In this document: positions 38,971 through 52,550 of the stretch, in pieces
Layout: each line of letters opens with the position of its first letter
How positions within the stretch are numbered: the first letter of the stretch is position 1
NCBI RefSeq assembly: GCF_051020955.1
Contig: NW_027476513.1
Coordinates: 124,001-188,000 of the forward strand
Direction: 5' to 3'
Origin: Megalopta genalis
Lineage: Eukaryota > Arthropoda > Insecta > Hymenoptera > Halictidae
DNA length: 64,000 bases
Program-made: the position numbers and the translations under genes
Notes under the pieces: model-generated
What the model was told of the DNA's origin: nothing
Database searches by the model: none
What the model saw: the letters and a program-made list of their open reading frames with translations, nothing else

Positions 38971-40680
38971 ATGCGTGCGAAAAAACGAGTTAGATTCACA
39001 TTCAATCGAAACACACGATTTAGCTTCAAATCAATGCGAAGAAGAAGATTGAGCTTCAAATCCATGCGAAACAAATGATTTAGCTTCAAATACTTGAGAT
39101 ATAAATGATTTAGCTTCAACTGGAAGCGAATCAATCGAGTTAGATTCAAATCCACGCGAAATACATGATTTATCTTCCAAGCAATGCGAAGTAGAAGGTT
39201 TAGCTTCAAATCGATGCGAAACAAATGATTTAGCTTCAAGTACTAGCGATATAAATGACTTAGCACCAACTGGAAGCGAGACATGCGAGTTAGCTTCAAA
39301 TCCATGCGAAACAAATGATTTAGCTTCAAGTACTTGCGATATAAACGATATAACTTCAAATGCATGCGAAACAAACGAGTTGGCTTCACATTCATTCGAA
39401 ACACATGATTTAGCATCAAATCAATGCGAAGTAGAAGAATTAGCTTCAAATCCAAGCGAAACAAATGGTTTTGCTTCAAATACTTGCGATATAAACGATA
39501 TAGCTTCAAATTCATGCGAAACAAACGAGTTAGCTTCACAGTCATTCGAAACACATGATTTAGCTTCATATCAATGCGACGTAAAAGCTTTGGCTTCAAA
39601 TCCATGCGAAACAAATGATTTAGCTTCAAATACTTGCGATATAAATGGTTTAGATTCAACTGCATGCGAAACAAACAACTTAGATTCACAATCATTCGAA
39701 ACACATGATTTAGCTTCAAATCAATGCGAAGTAGAAGGTTTAGCTTCAAATACTTGCGATATAAATGATTTAGATTCAACTGCATGCGAAAAAAACAAGT
39801 TAGAATCAAATTCATGCGAGAAAAGAGATTTAGATTTAAATCAATGCGGAGTAGAAGTTTTAGCTTCAAATCCTTGCGAAACAAATGATTTGCCTTCAAA
39901 TACTTGCGATATAAACGATATAGATTCAAATGCATGCGAAACCATCGAGTTAGCTTCACAGTCATTCGAAACACATGATTTAGCTTCAAATCAATGCGAA
40001 GTAGAAGGTTTAGCTTCAAATCCATGCGAAACGAATGATATTGCTTCAATTACTTGCGATATAAATGATTTAGATTCAACTGCATGCGAAACAAACAAGT
40101 TAGATTCAAATCCATGCAAAACACGAGATTTATATTCAAATCAATGCCGAGTAGGAGTTTTAGCTTCAAATCCATGCGAAAACACATGATTTAGCTACAA
40201 ATCAATGCGACGTAAAAGCTTTGGCTTCAAATCCATGCGAAACAAATGATTTAGCTTCAAATACTTGCGATATAAATGGTTTAGATTCAACTGCATGCGA
40301 AACATACAACTTAGATTCACAGTCATTCGAAACACATGATTTAGCTTCAAATCAATGCGAAGTAGAAGGTTTATCTTCAAATCCACGCGAAACAAATGAT
40401 TTTGCTTCAAATACTTGGGATATAAATGATTTAGATTCAACTGCATGCGAAACAAACAAGTTAGATTCAAATCCGTGCAAAACACGAGATTTGGAATTAA
40501 ATCAATGCCGAGTAGAAGTTTTAGCTTCAAATCCTTGCGAAACAAATGATTTAGCTTCAAATACTTGCGATATAAACGATATAGCTTTAACTGGAAGCGG
40601 AACAAGCGAGTTAGCTTCTAATTCATGCGAAACGAATGATTTAGCTTCAAATACTTGCGATATAAACGATATAGCTTCAA
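38971..40680. repeat. Super-repeat block A, copy 1 (1,710 bp)
   Basis: Block boundaries are set at the landmark ATGCGTGCGA, a D monomer with GCGTGC in place of GCATGC followed by an A-run with a one-base loss. It lies at 36992, 38971, 40681, 43263, 45003, 46713, 49294 and 51004. This block is 57 monomers and is repeated almost unchanged at 45003-46712 and 49294-51003. It is not a whole number of pentamers, so some five-monomer cycles inside are shortened. Confidence 0.88.
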
Positions 40681-43262
40681 ATGCGTGCGAAAAAACGAGT
40701 TAGATTCACATTCAATCGAAACACACGATTTAGTTTCAAATCAATGCGAAGAAGAAGATTGAGCTTCAAATCCATGCGAAACAAATGATTTAGCTTCAAA
40801 TACTTGAGATATAAATGATTTAGCTTCAACTGGAAGCGAATCAATCGAGTTAGATTCAAATCCACGCGAAATACATGATTTATCTTCCAAGCAATGCGAA
40901 GTAGAAGGTTTAGCTTCAAATCGATGCGAAACAAATGATTTAGCTTCAAGTACTAGCGATATAAATGATTTAGCACCAACTGGAAGCGAGACATGCGAGT
41001 TAGCTTCAAATCCATGCGAAACAAATGATTTAGCTTCAAGTACTTGCGATATAAACGATATAACTTCAAATGCATGCGAAACAAACGAGTTGGCTTCACA
41101 TTCATTCGAAACACATGATTTAGCATCAAATCAATGCGAAGTAGAAGAATTAGCTTCAAATCCAAGCGAAACAAATGGTTTTGCTTCAAATACTAGCGAT
41201 ATAAATGATTTAGCTTCAACTGGAAGCGAAACAATCGAGTTAGATTCAAATCCACGCGAAACACATGATTTATCTTCCAAGCAATGCGAAGTAGAAGGTT
41301 TAGCTTCAAATCCATGCGAAACAAATGATTTACTTTCAAATACTTGCGATATAAATGATTTAGCTCCAACTGGAAGCGAGACATGCGAGTTAGCTTCAAA
41401 TCCATGCGAAACAAATGATTTAGCTTCAAGTACTTGCGATATAAATGATTTAGCTTCAACTGGAAGCGAGACAAACGAGTTAGCTTCACATTCATGCGAA
41501 AACATATGATTTAGCTACAAATCAATGCGACGTAAAAGCTTTGGCTTCAAATCCATGCGAAACAAATGATTTAGCTTCAAATACTTGCGATATAAATGGT
41601 TTAGATTCAACTGCATGCGAAACAAACAAGTTAGAATCAAATCAATGCGAGAAAAGAGATTTAGATTTAAATCAATGCGAAGTAGAAGGTTTAGCTTCAA
41701 ATACTTGCGATATAAATGATTTAGATTCAACTGCATGCGAAAAAAACAAGTTAGAATCAAATCCATGCGAGAAAAGAGATTTAGATTTAAATCAATGCGG
41801 AGTAGAAGTTTTAGCTTCAAATCCTTGCGAAACAAATGATTTGCCTTCAAATACTTGCGATATAAACGATATAGATTCAAATGCATGCGAAACAAACGAC
41901 TTAGCTTCACAGTCATTCGAAACACATGATTTAGCTTCAAATCAATGCGAAGTAGAATGTTTAGCTTCAAATGCATGCGAAACAAATGATTTAGCTTCAA
42001 ATACTTGCGATATAAATGTTTTAGCTATAACTGGAAGTGAAACATGCGAGTTAGCTTCAAATCCATGCGAAACAAATGATTTGGCTTCAAGTACTTGCGA
42101 TATAAACGATATAGCTTCAAATGCATGCGAAACAAACGAGTTAGCTTCACATTCATTCGAAACACATGATTTAGCTTCAAATCAATGCGAAATAGAAGGT
42201 TTAGCTTCAAATCCAAACGAGAGAAACTAGTTAGATTCACATTCATTCGAAACACATGATTTAGCTTCAAATCAATGCGAAGAAGAAGGTTTAGCTTCAA
42301 ATCCAAGACAAACAAATGATTTTGCTTCAATTACTTGCGATATAAATGATTTAGATTCAACTGCATGCGAAACAAACAAGTTAGATTCAAATCCATGCAA
42401 AACACGAGATTTATATTCAAATCAATGCCGAGTAGAAGTTTTAGCTTCAAATCCATGCGAAACAAATGATTTAGCTTCAAATACTTGCGATATAAATGAC
42501 TTAGTTTCAACTGCATGCGAAACAATCGTGTTAGATTTTAAATCCACGCGAAACACATGACAAAGCTTCAAATCAGTGCGAGGTAGAAGGTTTAGCTTCA
42601 AATCCATGCGAAACAAATGATTTGCTTTCAAATACTTGCGATATAAATGATTTAGCTCCAACTGGAAGCGAGACATGCGAGTTAGCTTCAAATCCATGCG
42701 AAACAAATGATTTAGCTTCAAGTACTTGCGATATAAATGATTTAGCTTCAACTGGAAGCGAGACAAACGAGTTAGCTTCACATTCATGCGAAAACACATG
42801 ATTTAGCTACAAATCAATGCGACGTAAAAGCTTTGGCTTCAAATCCATGCGAAACAAATGATTTAGCTTCAAATACTTGCGATATAAATGGTTTAGATTC
42901 AACTGCATGCGAAACAAACAAGTTAGAATCAAATCAATGCGAGAAAAGAGATTTAGATTTAAATCAATGCGAAGTAGAAGGTTTAGCTTCAAATACTTGC
43001 GATATAAATGATTTAGATTCAACTGCATGCGAAAAAAACAAGTTAGAATCAAATCCATGCGAGAAAAGAGATTTAGATTTAAATCAATGCGGAGTAGAAG
43101 TTTTAGCTTCAAATCCTTGCGAAACAAATGATTTAGCTTCAAATACTTGCGATATAAACGATATAGCTTTAACTGGAAGCGGAACAAGCGAGTTAGCTTC
43201 TAATTCATGCGAAACGAATGATTTAGCTTCAAATACTTGCGATATAAACGATATAGCTTCAA
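40681..43262. repeat. Super-repeat block B, copy 1 (2,582 bp)
   Basis: It follows block A and recurs at 46713-49293 (one base shorter, from AGAAAAGAG to AGAAAGAG near 48975) and in truncated form at 51004-52550. A plus B gives the 4,292-bp super-period. It carries CGTAAAAGC monomers and an E monomer with ACATGACAAAGC that stops the forward frame. Confidence 0.88.
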
Positions 43263-45002
43263 ATGCGTGCGAAAAAACGAGTTAGATTCACATTCAATCG
43301 AAACACACGATTTAGCTTCAAATCAATGCGAAGAAGAAGATTGAGCTTCAAATCCATGCGAAACAAATGATTTAGCTTCAAATACTTGAGATATAAATGA
43401 TTTAGCTTCAACTGGAAGCGAATCAATCGAGTTAGATTCAAATCCACGCGAAATACATGATTTATCTTCCAAGCAATGCGAAGTAGAAGGTTTAGCTTCA
43501 AATCGATGCGAAACAAATGATTTAGCTTCAAGTACTAGCGATATAAATGACTTAGCACCAACTGGAAGCGAGACATGCGAGTTAGCTTCAAATCCATGCG
43601 AAACAAATGATTTAGCTTCAAGTACTTGCGATATAAACGATATAACTTCAAATGCATGCGAAACAAACGAGTTGGCTTCACATTCATTCGAAACACATGA
43701 TTTAGCATCAAATCAATGCGAAGTAGAAGAATTAGCTTCAAATCCAAGCGAAACAAATGGTTTTGCTTCAAATACTTGCGATATAAACGATATAGCTTCA
43801 AATTCATGCGAAACAAACGAGTTAGCTTCACAGTCATTCGAAACACATGATTTAGCTTCATATCAATGCGACGTAAAAGCTTTGGCTTCAAATCCATGCG
43901 AAACAAATGATTTAGCTTCAAATACTTGCGATATAAATGGTTTAGATTCAACTGCATGCGAAACAAACAACTTAGATTCACAATCATTCGAAACACATGA
44001 TTTAGCTTCAAATCAATGCGAAGTAGAAGGTTTAGCTTCAAATACTTGCGATATAAATGATTTAGATTCAACTGCATGCGAAAAAAACAAGTTAGAATCA
44101 AATTCATGCGAGAAAAGAGATTTAGATTTAAATCAATGCGGAGTAGAAGTTTTAGCTTCAAATCCTTGCGAAACAAATGATTTGCCTTCAAATACTTGCG
44201 ATATAAACGATATAGATTCAAATGCATGCGAAACCATCGAGTTAGCTTCACAGTCATTCGAAACACATGATTTAGCTTCAAATCAATGCGAAGTAGAAGG
44301 TTTAGCTTCAAATCCATGCGAAACGAATGATATTGCTTCAATTACTTGCGATATAAATGATTTAGATTCAACTGCATGCGAAACAAACAAGTTAGATTCA
44401 AATCCATACAAAACACGAGATTTATATTCAAATCAATGCCGAGTAGGAGTTTTAGCTTCAAATCCATGCGAAAACACATGATTTAGTTTCAAATACTTGC
44501 GATATAAACGTTATAGCTTCAAATGCATGCGAAACAAACGAGTTAGCTTCACATTCATTCGAAACACATGATTTAGCTTCAAATCAATGCGAAATAGAAG
44601 GTTTAGCTTCAAATCCAAACGAAAGAAACTAGTTAGATTCACATTCATTCGAAACACATGATTTAGCTTCAAATCAATGCGAAGTAGAAGGTTTATCTTC
44701 AAATCCACGCGAAACAAATGATTTTGCTTCAAATACTTGCGATATAAATTATTTAGATTCAACTGCATGCGAAACAAACAAGTTAGATTCAAATCCGTGC
44801 AAAACACGAGATTTGGAATTAAATCAATGCCGAGTTGAAGTTTTAGCTTCAAATCCTTGCGAAACAAATGATTTAGCTTCAAATACTTGCGATATAAACG
44901 ATATAGCTTTAACTGGAAGCGGAACAAGCGAGTTAGCTTCTAATTCATGCGAAACGAATGATTTAGCTTCAAATACTTGCGATATAAACGATATAGCTTC
45001 AA
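43263..45002. repeat. Super-repeat block A' (1,740 bp chimera)
   Basis: The first 1.2 kb follows block A, at an offset of 4,292 from 38971. Near 44480 the sequence switches, at AACACATGATTTAGTTTC, to the sequence found at about 38148-38970, shortened by about 300 bp. It therefore looks like an unequal-exchange junction joining the inside of an A block to the segment that precedes the first A block. Confidence 0.85.
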
Positions 45003-46712
45003 ATGCGTGCGAAAAAACGAGTTAGATTCACATTCAATCGAAACACACGATTTAGCTTCAAATCAATGCGAAGAAGAAGATTGAGCTTCAAATCCATGCG
45101 AAACAAATGATTTAGCTTCAAATACTTGAGATATAAATGATTTAGCTTCAACTGGAAGCGAATCAATCGAGTTAGATTCAAATCCACGCGAAATACATGA
45201 TTTATCTTCCAAGCAATGCGAAGTAGAAGGTTTAGCTTCAAATCGATGCGAAACAAATGATTTAGCTTCAAGTACTAGCGATATAAATGACTTAGCACCA
45301 ACTGGAAGCGAGACATGCGAGTTAGCTTCAAATCCATGCGAAACAAATGATTTAGCTTCAAGTACTTGCGATATAAACGATATAACTTCAAATGCATGCG
45401 AAACAAACGAGTTGGCTTCACATTCATTCGAAACACATGATTTAGCATCAAATCAATGCGAAGTAGAAGAATTAGCTTCAAATCCAAGCGAAACAAATGG
45501 TTTTGCTTCAAATACTTGCGATATAAACGATATAGCTTCAAATTCATGCGAAACAAACGAGTTAGCTTCACAGTCATTCGAAACACATGATTTAGCTTCA
45601 TATCAATGCGACGTAAAAGCTTTGGCTTCAAATCCATGCGAAACAAATGATTTAGCTTCAAATACTTGCGATATAAATGGTTTAGATTCAACTGCATGCG
45701 AAACAAACAACTTAGATTCACAATCATTCGAAACACATGATTTAGCTTCAAATCAATGCGAAGTAGAAGGTTTAGCTTCAAATACTTGCGATATAAATGA
45801 TTTAGATTCAACTGCATGCGAAAAAAACAAGTTAGAATCAAATTCATGCGAGAAAAGAGATTTAGATTTAAATCAATGCGGAGTAGAAGTTTTAGCTTCA
45901 AATCCTTGCGAAACAAATGATTTGCCTTCAAATACTTGCGATATAAACGATATAGATTCAAATGCATGCGAAACCATCGAGTTAGCTTCACAGTCATTCG
46001 AAACACATGATTTAGCTTCAAATCAATGCGAAGTAGAAGGTTTAGCTTCAAATCCATGCGAAACGAATGATATTGCTTCAATTACTTGCGATATAAATGA
46101 TTTAGATTCAACTGCATGCGAAACAAACAAGTTAGATTCAAATCCATGCAAAACACGAGATTTATATTCAAATCAATGCCGAGTAGGAGTTTTAGCTTCA
46201 AATCCATGCGAAAACACATGATTTAGCTACAAATCAATGCGACGTAAAAGCTTTGGCTTCAAATCCATGCGAAACAAATGATTTAGCTTCAAATACTTGC
46301 GATATAAATGGTTTAGATTCAACTGCATGCGAAACATACAACTTAGATTCACAGTCATTCGAAACACATGATTTAGCTTCAAATCAATGCGAAGTAGAAG
46401 GTTTATCTTCAAATCCACGCGAAACAAATGATTTTGCTTCAAATACTTGGGATATAAATGATTTAGATTCAACTGCATGCGAAACAAACAAGTTAGATTC
46501 AAATCCGTGCAAAACACGAGATTTGGAATTAAATCAATGCCGAGTAGAAGTTTTAGCTTCAAATCCTTGCGAAACAAATGATTTAGCTTCAAATACTTGC
46601 GATATAAACGATATAGCTTTAACTGGAAGCGGAACAAGCGAGTTAGCTTCTAATTCATGCGAAACGAATGATTTAGCTTCAAATACTTGCGATATAAACG
46701 ATATAGCTTCAA
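45003..46712. repeat. Super-repeat block A, copy 2 (1,710 bp)
   Basis: Matches 38971-40680 at an offset of 6,032 and 49294-51003 at 4,291. The few differences are single substitutions. It is followed by block B in the same order as copy 1. Confidence 0.88.
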
Positions 46713-49293
46713 ATGCGTGCGAAAAAACGAGTTAGATTCACATTCAATCGAAACACACGATTTAGTTTCAAATCAATGCGAAGAAGAAGATTGAGCTTCA
46801 AATCCATGCGAAACAAATGATTTAGCTTCAAATACTTGAGATATAAATGATTTAGCTTCAACTGGAAGCGAATCAATCGAGTTAGATTCAAATCCACGCG
46901 AAATACATGATTTATCTTCCAAGCAATGCGAAGTAGAAGGTTTAGCTTCAAATCGATGCGAAACAAATGATTTAGCTTCAAGTACTAGCGATATAAATGA
47001 TTTAGCACCAACTGGAAACGAGACATGCGAGTTAGCTTCAAATCCATGCGAAACAAATGATTTAGCTTCAAGTACTTGCGATATAAACGATATAACTTCA
47101 AATGCATGCGAAACAAACGAGTTGGCTTCACATTCATTCGAAACACATGATTTAGCATCAAATCAATGCGAAGTAGAAGAATTAGCTTCAAATCCAAGCG
47201 AAACAAATGGTTTTGCTTCAAATACTAGCGATATAAATGATTTAGCTTCAACTGGAAGCGAAACAATCGAGTTAGATTCAAATCCACGCGAAACACATGA
47301 TTTATCTTCCAAGCAATGCGAAGTAGAAGGTTTAGCTTCAAATCCATGCGAAACAAATGATTTACTTTCAAATACTTGCGATATAAATGATTTAGCTCCA
47401 ACTGGAAGCGAGACATGCGAGTTAGCTTCAAATCCATGCGAAACAAATGATTTAGCTTCAAGTACTTGCGATATAAATGATTTAGCTTCAACTGGAAGCG
47501 AGACAAACGAGTTAGCTTCACATTCATGCGAAAACATATGATTTAGCTACAAATCAATGCGACGTAAAAGCTTTGGCTTCAAATCCATGCGAAACAAATG
47601 ATTTAGCTTCAAATACTTGCGATATAAATGGTTTAGATTCAACTGCATGCGAAACAAACAAGTTAGAATCAAATCAATGCGAGAAAAGAGATTTAGATTT
47701 AAATCAATGCGAAGTAGAAGGTTTAGCTTCAAATACTTGCGATATAAATGATTTAGATTCAACTGCATGCGAAAAAAACAAGTTAGAATCAAATCCATGC
47801 GAGAAAAGAGATTTAGATTTAAATCAATGCGGAGTAGAAGTTTTAGCTTCAAATCCTTGCGAAACAAATGATTTGCCTTCAAATACTTGCGATATAAACG
47901 ATATAGATTCAAATGCATGCGAAACAAACGACTTAGCTTCACAGTCATTCGAAACACATGATTTAGCTTCAAATCAATGCGAAGTAGAATGTTTAGCTTC
48001 AAATGCATGCGAAACAAATGATTTAGCTCCAAATACTTGCGATATAAATGTTTTAGCTATAACTGGAAGTGAAACATGCGAGTTAGCTTCAAATCCATGC
48101 GAAACAAATGATTTGGCTTCAAGTACTTGCGATATAAACGATATAGCTTCAAATGCATGCGAAACAAACGAGTTAGCTTCACATTCATTCGAAACACATG
48201 ATTTAGCTTCAAATCAATGCGAAATAGAAGGTTTAGCTTCAAATCCAAACGAGAGAAACTAGTTAGATTCACATTCATTCGAAACACATGATTTAGCTTC
48301 AAATCAATGCGAAGAAGAAGGTTTAGCTTCAAATCCAAGACAAACAAATGATTTTGCTTCAATTACTTGCGATATAAATGATTTAGATTCAACTGCATGC
48401 GAAACAAACAAGTTAGATTCAAATCCATGCAAAACACGAGATTTATATTCAAATCAATGCCGAGTAGAAGTTTTAGCTTCAAATCCATGCGAAACAAATG
48501 ATTTAGCTTCAAATACTTGCGATATAAATGACTTAGTTTCAACTGCATGCGAAACAATCGTGTTAGATTTTAAATCCACGCGAAACACATGACAAAGCTT
48601 CAAATCAGTGCGAGGTAGAAGGTTTAGCTTCAAATCCATGCGAAACAAATGATTTGCTTTCAAATACTTGCGATATAAATGATTTAGCTCCAACTGGAAG
48701 CGAGACATGCGAGTTAGCTTCAAATCCATGCGAAACAAGTGATTTAGCTTCAAGTACTTGCGATATAAATGATTTAGCTTCAACTGGAAGCGAGACAAAC
48801 GAGTTAGCTTCACATTCATGCGAAAACACATGATTTAGCTACAAATCAATGCGACGTAAAAGCTTTGGCTTCAAATCCATGCGAAACAAATGATTTAGCT
48901 TCAAATACTTGCGATATAAATGGTTTAGATTCAACTGCATGCGAAACAAACAAGTTAGAATCAAATCAATGCGAGAAAGAGATTTAGATTTAAATCAATG
49001 CGAAGTAGAAGGTTTAGCTTCAAATACTTGCGATATAAATGATTTAGATTCAACTGCATGCGAAAAAAACAAGTTAGAATCAAATCCATGCGAGAAAAGA
49101 GATTTAGATTTAAATCAATGCGGAGTAGAAGTTTTAGCTTCAAATCCTTGCGAAACAAATGATTTAGCTTCAAATACTTGCGATATAAACGATATAGCTT
49201 TAACTGGAAGCGGAACAAGCGAGTTAGCTTCTAATTCATGCGAAACGAATGATTTAGCTTCAAATACTTGCGATATAAACGATATAGCTTCAA
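46713..49293. repeat. Super-repeat block B, copy 2 (2,581 bp)
   Basis: Matches 40681-43262 at an offset of 6,032. One base is missing near 48975 compared with the other copies, which changes the downstream offset to 6,031 and 4,291. Scattered substitutions (for example GAAACGAG near 47018 and TTAGCTCCAAATAC near 48026) are private to this copy. Confidence 0.88.
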
Positions 49294-51003
49294 ATGCGTG
49301 CGAAAAAACGAGTTAGATTCACATTCAATCGAAACACACGATTTAGCTTCAAATCAATGCGAAGAAGAAGATTGAGCTTCAAATCCATGCGAAACAAATG
49401 ATTTAGCTTCAAATACTTGAGATATAAATGATTTAGCTTCAACTGGAAGCGAATCAATCGAGTTAGATTCAAATCCACGCGAAATACATGATTTATCTTC
49501 CAAGCAATGCGAAGTAGAAGGTTTAGCTTCAAATCGATGCGAAACAAATGATTTAGCTTCAAGTACTAGCGATATAAATGACTTAGCACCAACTGGAAGC
49601 GAGACATGCGAGTTAGCTTCAAATCCATGCGAAACAAATGATTTAGCTTCAAGTACTTGCGATATAAACGATATAACTTCAAATGCATGCGAAACAAACG
49701 AGTTGGCTTCACATTCATTCGAAACACATGATTTAGCATCAAATCAATGCGAAGTAGAAGAATTAGCTTCAAATCCAAGCGAAACAAATGGTTTTGCTTC
49801 AAATACTTGCGATATAAACGATATAGCTTCAAATTCATGCGAAACAAACGAGTTAGCTTCACAGTCATTCGAAACACATGATTTAGCTTCATATCAATGC
49901 GACGTAAAAGCTTTGGCTTCAAATCCATGCGAAACAAATGATTTAGCTTCAAATACTTGCGATATAAATGGTTTAGATTCAACTGCATGCGAAACAAACA
50001 ACTTAGATTCACAATCATTCGAAACACATGATTTAGCTTCAAATCAATGCGAAGTAGAAGGTTTAGCTTCAAATACTTGCGATATAAATGATTTAGATTC
50101 AACTGCATGCGAAAAAAACAAGTTAGAATCAAATTCATGCGAGAAAAGAGATTTAGATTTAAATCAATGCGGAGTAGAAGTTTTAGCTTCAAATCCTTGC
50201 GAAACAAATGATTTGCCTTCAAATACTTGCGATATAAACGATATAGATTCAAATGCATGCGAAACCATCGAGTTAGCTTCACAGTCATTCGAAACACATG
50301 ATTTAGCTTCAAATCAATGCGAAGTAGAAGGTTTAGCTTCAAATCCATGCGAAACGAATGATATTGCTTCAATTACTTGCGATATAAATGATTTAGATTC
50401 AACTGCATGCGAAACAAACAAGTTAGATTCAAATCCATGCAAAACACGAGATTTATATTCAAATCAATGCCGAGTAGGAGTTTTAGCTTCAAATCCATGC
50501 GAAAACACATGATTTAGCTACAAATCAATGCGACGTAAAAGCTTTGGCTTCAAATCCATGCGAAACAAATGATTTAGCTTCAAATACTTGCGATATAAAT
50601 GGTTTAGATTCAACTGCATGCGAAACATACAACTTAGATTCACAGTCATTCGAAACACATGATTTAGCTTCAAATCAATGCGAAGTAGAAGGTTTATCTT
50701 CAAATCCACGCGAAACAAATGATTTTGCTTCAAATACTTGGGATATAAATGATTTAGATTCAACTGCATGCGAAACAAACAAGTTAGATTCAAATCCGTG
50801 CAAAACACGAGATTTGGAATTAAATCAATGCCGAGTAGATGTTTTAGCTTCAAATCCTTGCGAAACAAATGATTTAGCTTCAAATACTTGCGATATAAAC
50901 GATATAGCTTTAACTGGAAGCGGAACAAGCGAGTTAGCTTCTAATTCATGCGAAACGAATGATTTAGCTTCAAATACTTGCGATATAAACGATATAGCTT
51001 CAA
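49294..51003. repeat. Super-repeat block A, copy 3 (1,710 bp)
   Basis: Third near-identical A block, directly followed by a B-type block. The order A-B-A'-A-B-A-B' over 38971-52550 shows that A-B is the basic unit and A' a later insertion by unequal exchange. Confidence 0.88.
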
Positions 51004-52550
51004 ATGCGTGCGAAAAAACGAGTTAGATTCACATTCAATCGAAACACACGATTTAGTTTCAAATCAATGCGAAGAAGAAGATTGAGCTTCAAATCCATGC
51101 GAAACAAATGATTTAGCTTCAAATACTTGAGATATAAATGATTTAGCTTCAACTGGAAGCGAATCAATCGAGTTAGATTCAAATCCACGCGAAATACATG
51201 ATTTATCTTCCAAGCAATGCGAAGTAGAAGGTTTAGCTTCAAATCGATGCGAAACAAATGATTTAGCTTCAAGTACTAGCGATATAAATGATTTAGCACC
51301 AACTGGAAGCGAGACATGCGAGTTAGCTTCAAATCCATGCGAAACAAATGATTTAGCTTCAAGTACTTGCGATATAAACGATATAACTTCAAATGCATGC
51401 GAAACAAACGAGTTGGCTTCACATTCATTCGAAACACATGATTTAGCATCAAATCAATGCGAAGTAGAAGAATTAGCTTCAAATCCAAGCGAAACAAATG
51501 GTTTTGCTTCAAATACTAGCGATATAAATGATTTAGCTTCAACTGGAAGCGAAACAATCGAGTTAGCTTCAAATCCATGCGAAACAAATGATTTAGCTTC
51601 AAGTACTTGCGATATAAATGATTTAGCTTCAACTGGAAGCGAGACAAACGAGTTAGCTTCACATTCATGCGAAAACACATGATTTAGCTACAAATCAATG
51701 CGACGTAAAAGCTTTGGCTTCAAATCCATGCGAAACAAATGATTTAGCTTCAAATACTTGCGATATAAATGGTTTAGATTCAACTGCATGCGAAACAAAC
51801 AAGTTAGAATCAAATCAATGCGAGAAAAGAGATTTAGATTTAAATCAATGCGAAGTAGAAGGTTTAGCTTCAAATACTTGCGATATAAATGATTTAGATT
51901 CAACTGCATGCGAAAAAAACAAGTTAGAATCAAATCCATGCGAGAAAAGAGATTTAGATTTAAATCAATGCGGAGTAGAAGTTTTAGCTTCAAATCCTTG
52001 CGAAACAAATGATTTGCCTTCAAATACTTGCGATATAAACGATATAGATTCAAATGCATGCGAAACAAACGACTTAGCTTCACAGTCATTCGAAACACAT
52101 GATTTAGCTTCAAATCAATGCGAAGTAGAATGTTTAGCTTCAAATGCATGCGAAACAAATGATTTAGCTTCAAATACTTGCGATATAAATGTTTTAGCTA
52201 TAACTGGAAGTGAAACATGCGAGTTAGCTTCAAATCCATGCGAAACAAATGATTTGGCTTCAAGTACTTGCGATATAAACGATATAGCTTCAAATGCATG
52301 CGAAACAAACGAGTTAGCTTCACATTCATTCGAAACACATGATTTAGCTTCAAATCAATGCGAAATAGAAGGTTTAGCTTCAAATCCAAACGAGAGAAAC
52401 TAGTTAGATTCACATTCATTCGAAACACATGATTTAGCTTCAAATCAATGCGAAGAAGAAGGTTTAGCTTCAAATCCAAGACAAACAAATGATTTTGCTT
52501 CAATTACTTGCGATATAAATGATTTAGATTCAACTGCATGCGAAACAAAC
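51004..52550. repeat. Super-repeat block B, truncated copy 3
   Basis: It begins like the other B blocks and then lacks 150 bp near 51560, one pentamer length, which moves the offset to copy 2 from 4,291 to 4,141. Similarity to copy 2 ends near 52550, where AACAACTTAGATTC replaces AACAAGTTAGATTC. This is the right end of the super-repeat. Confidence 0.85.
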
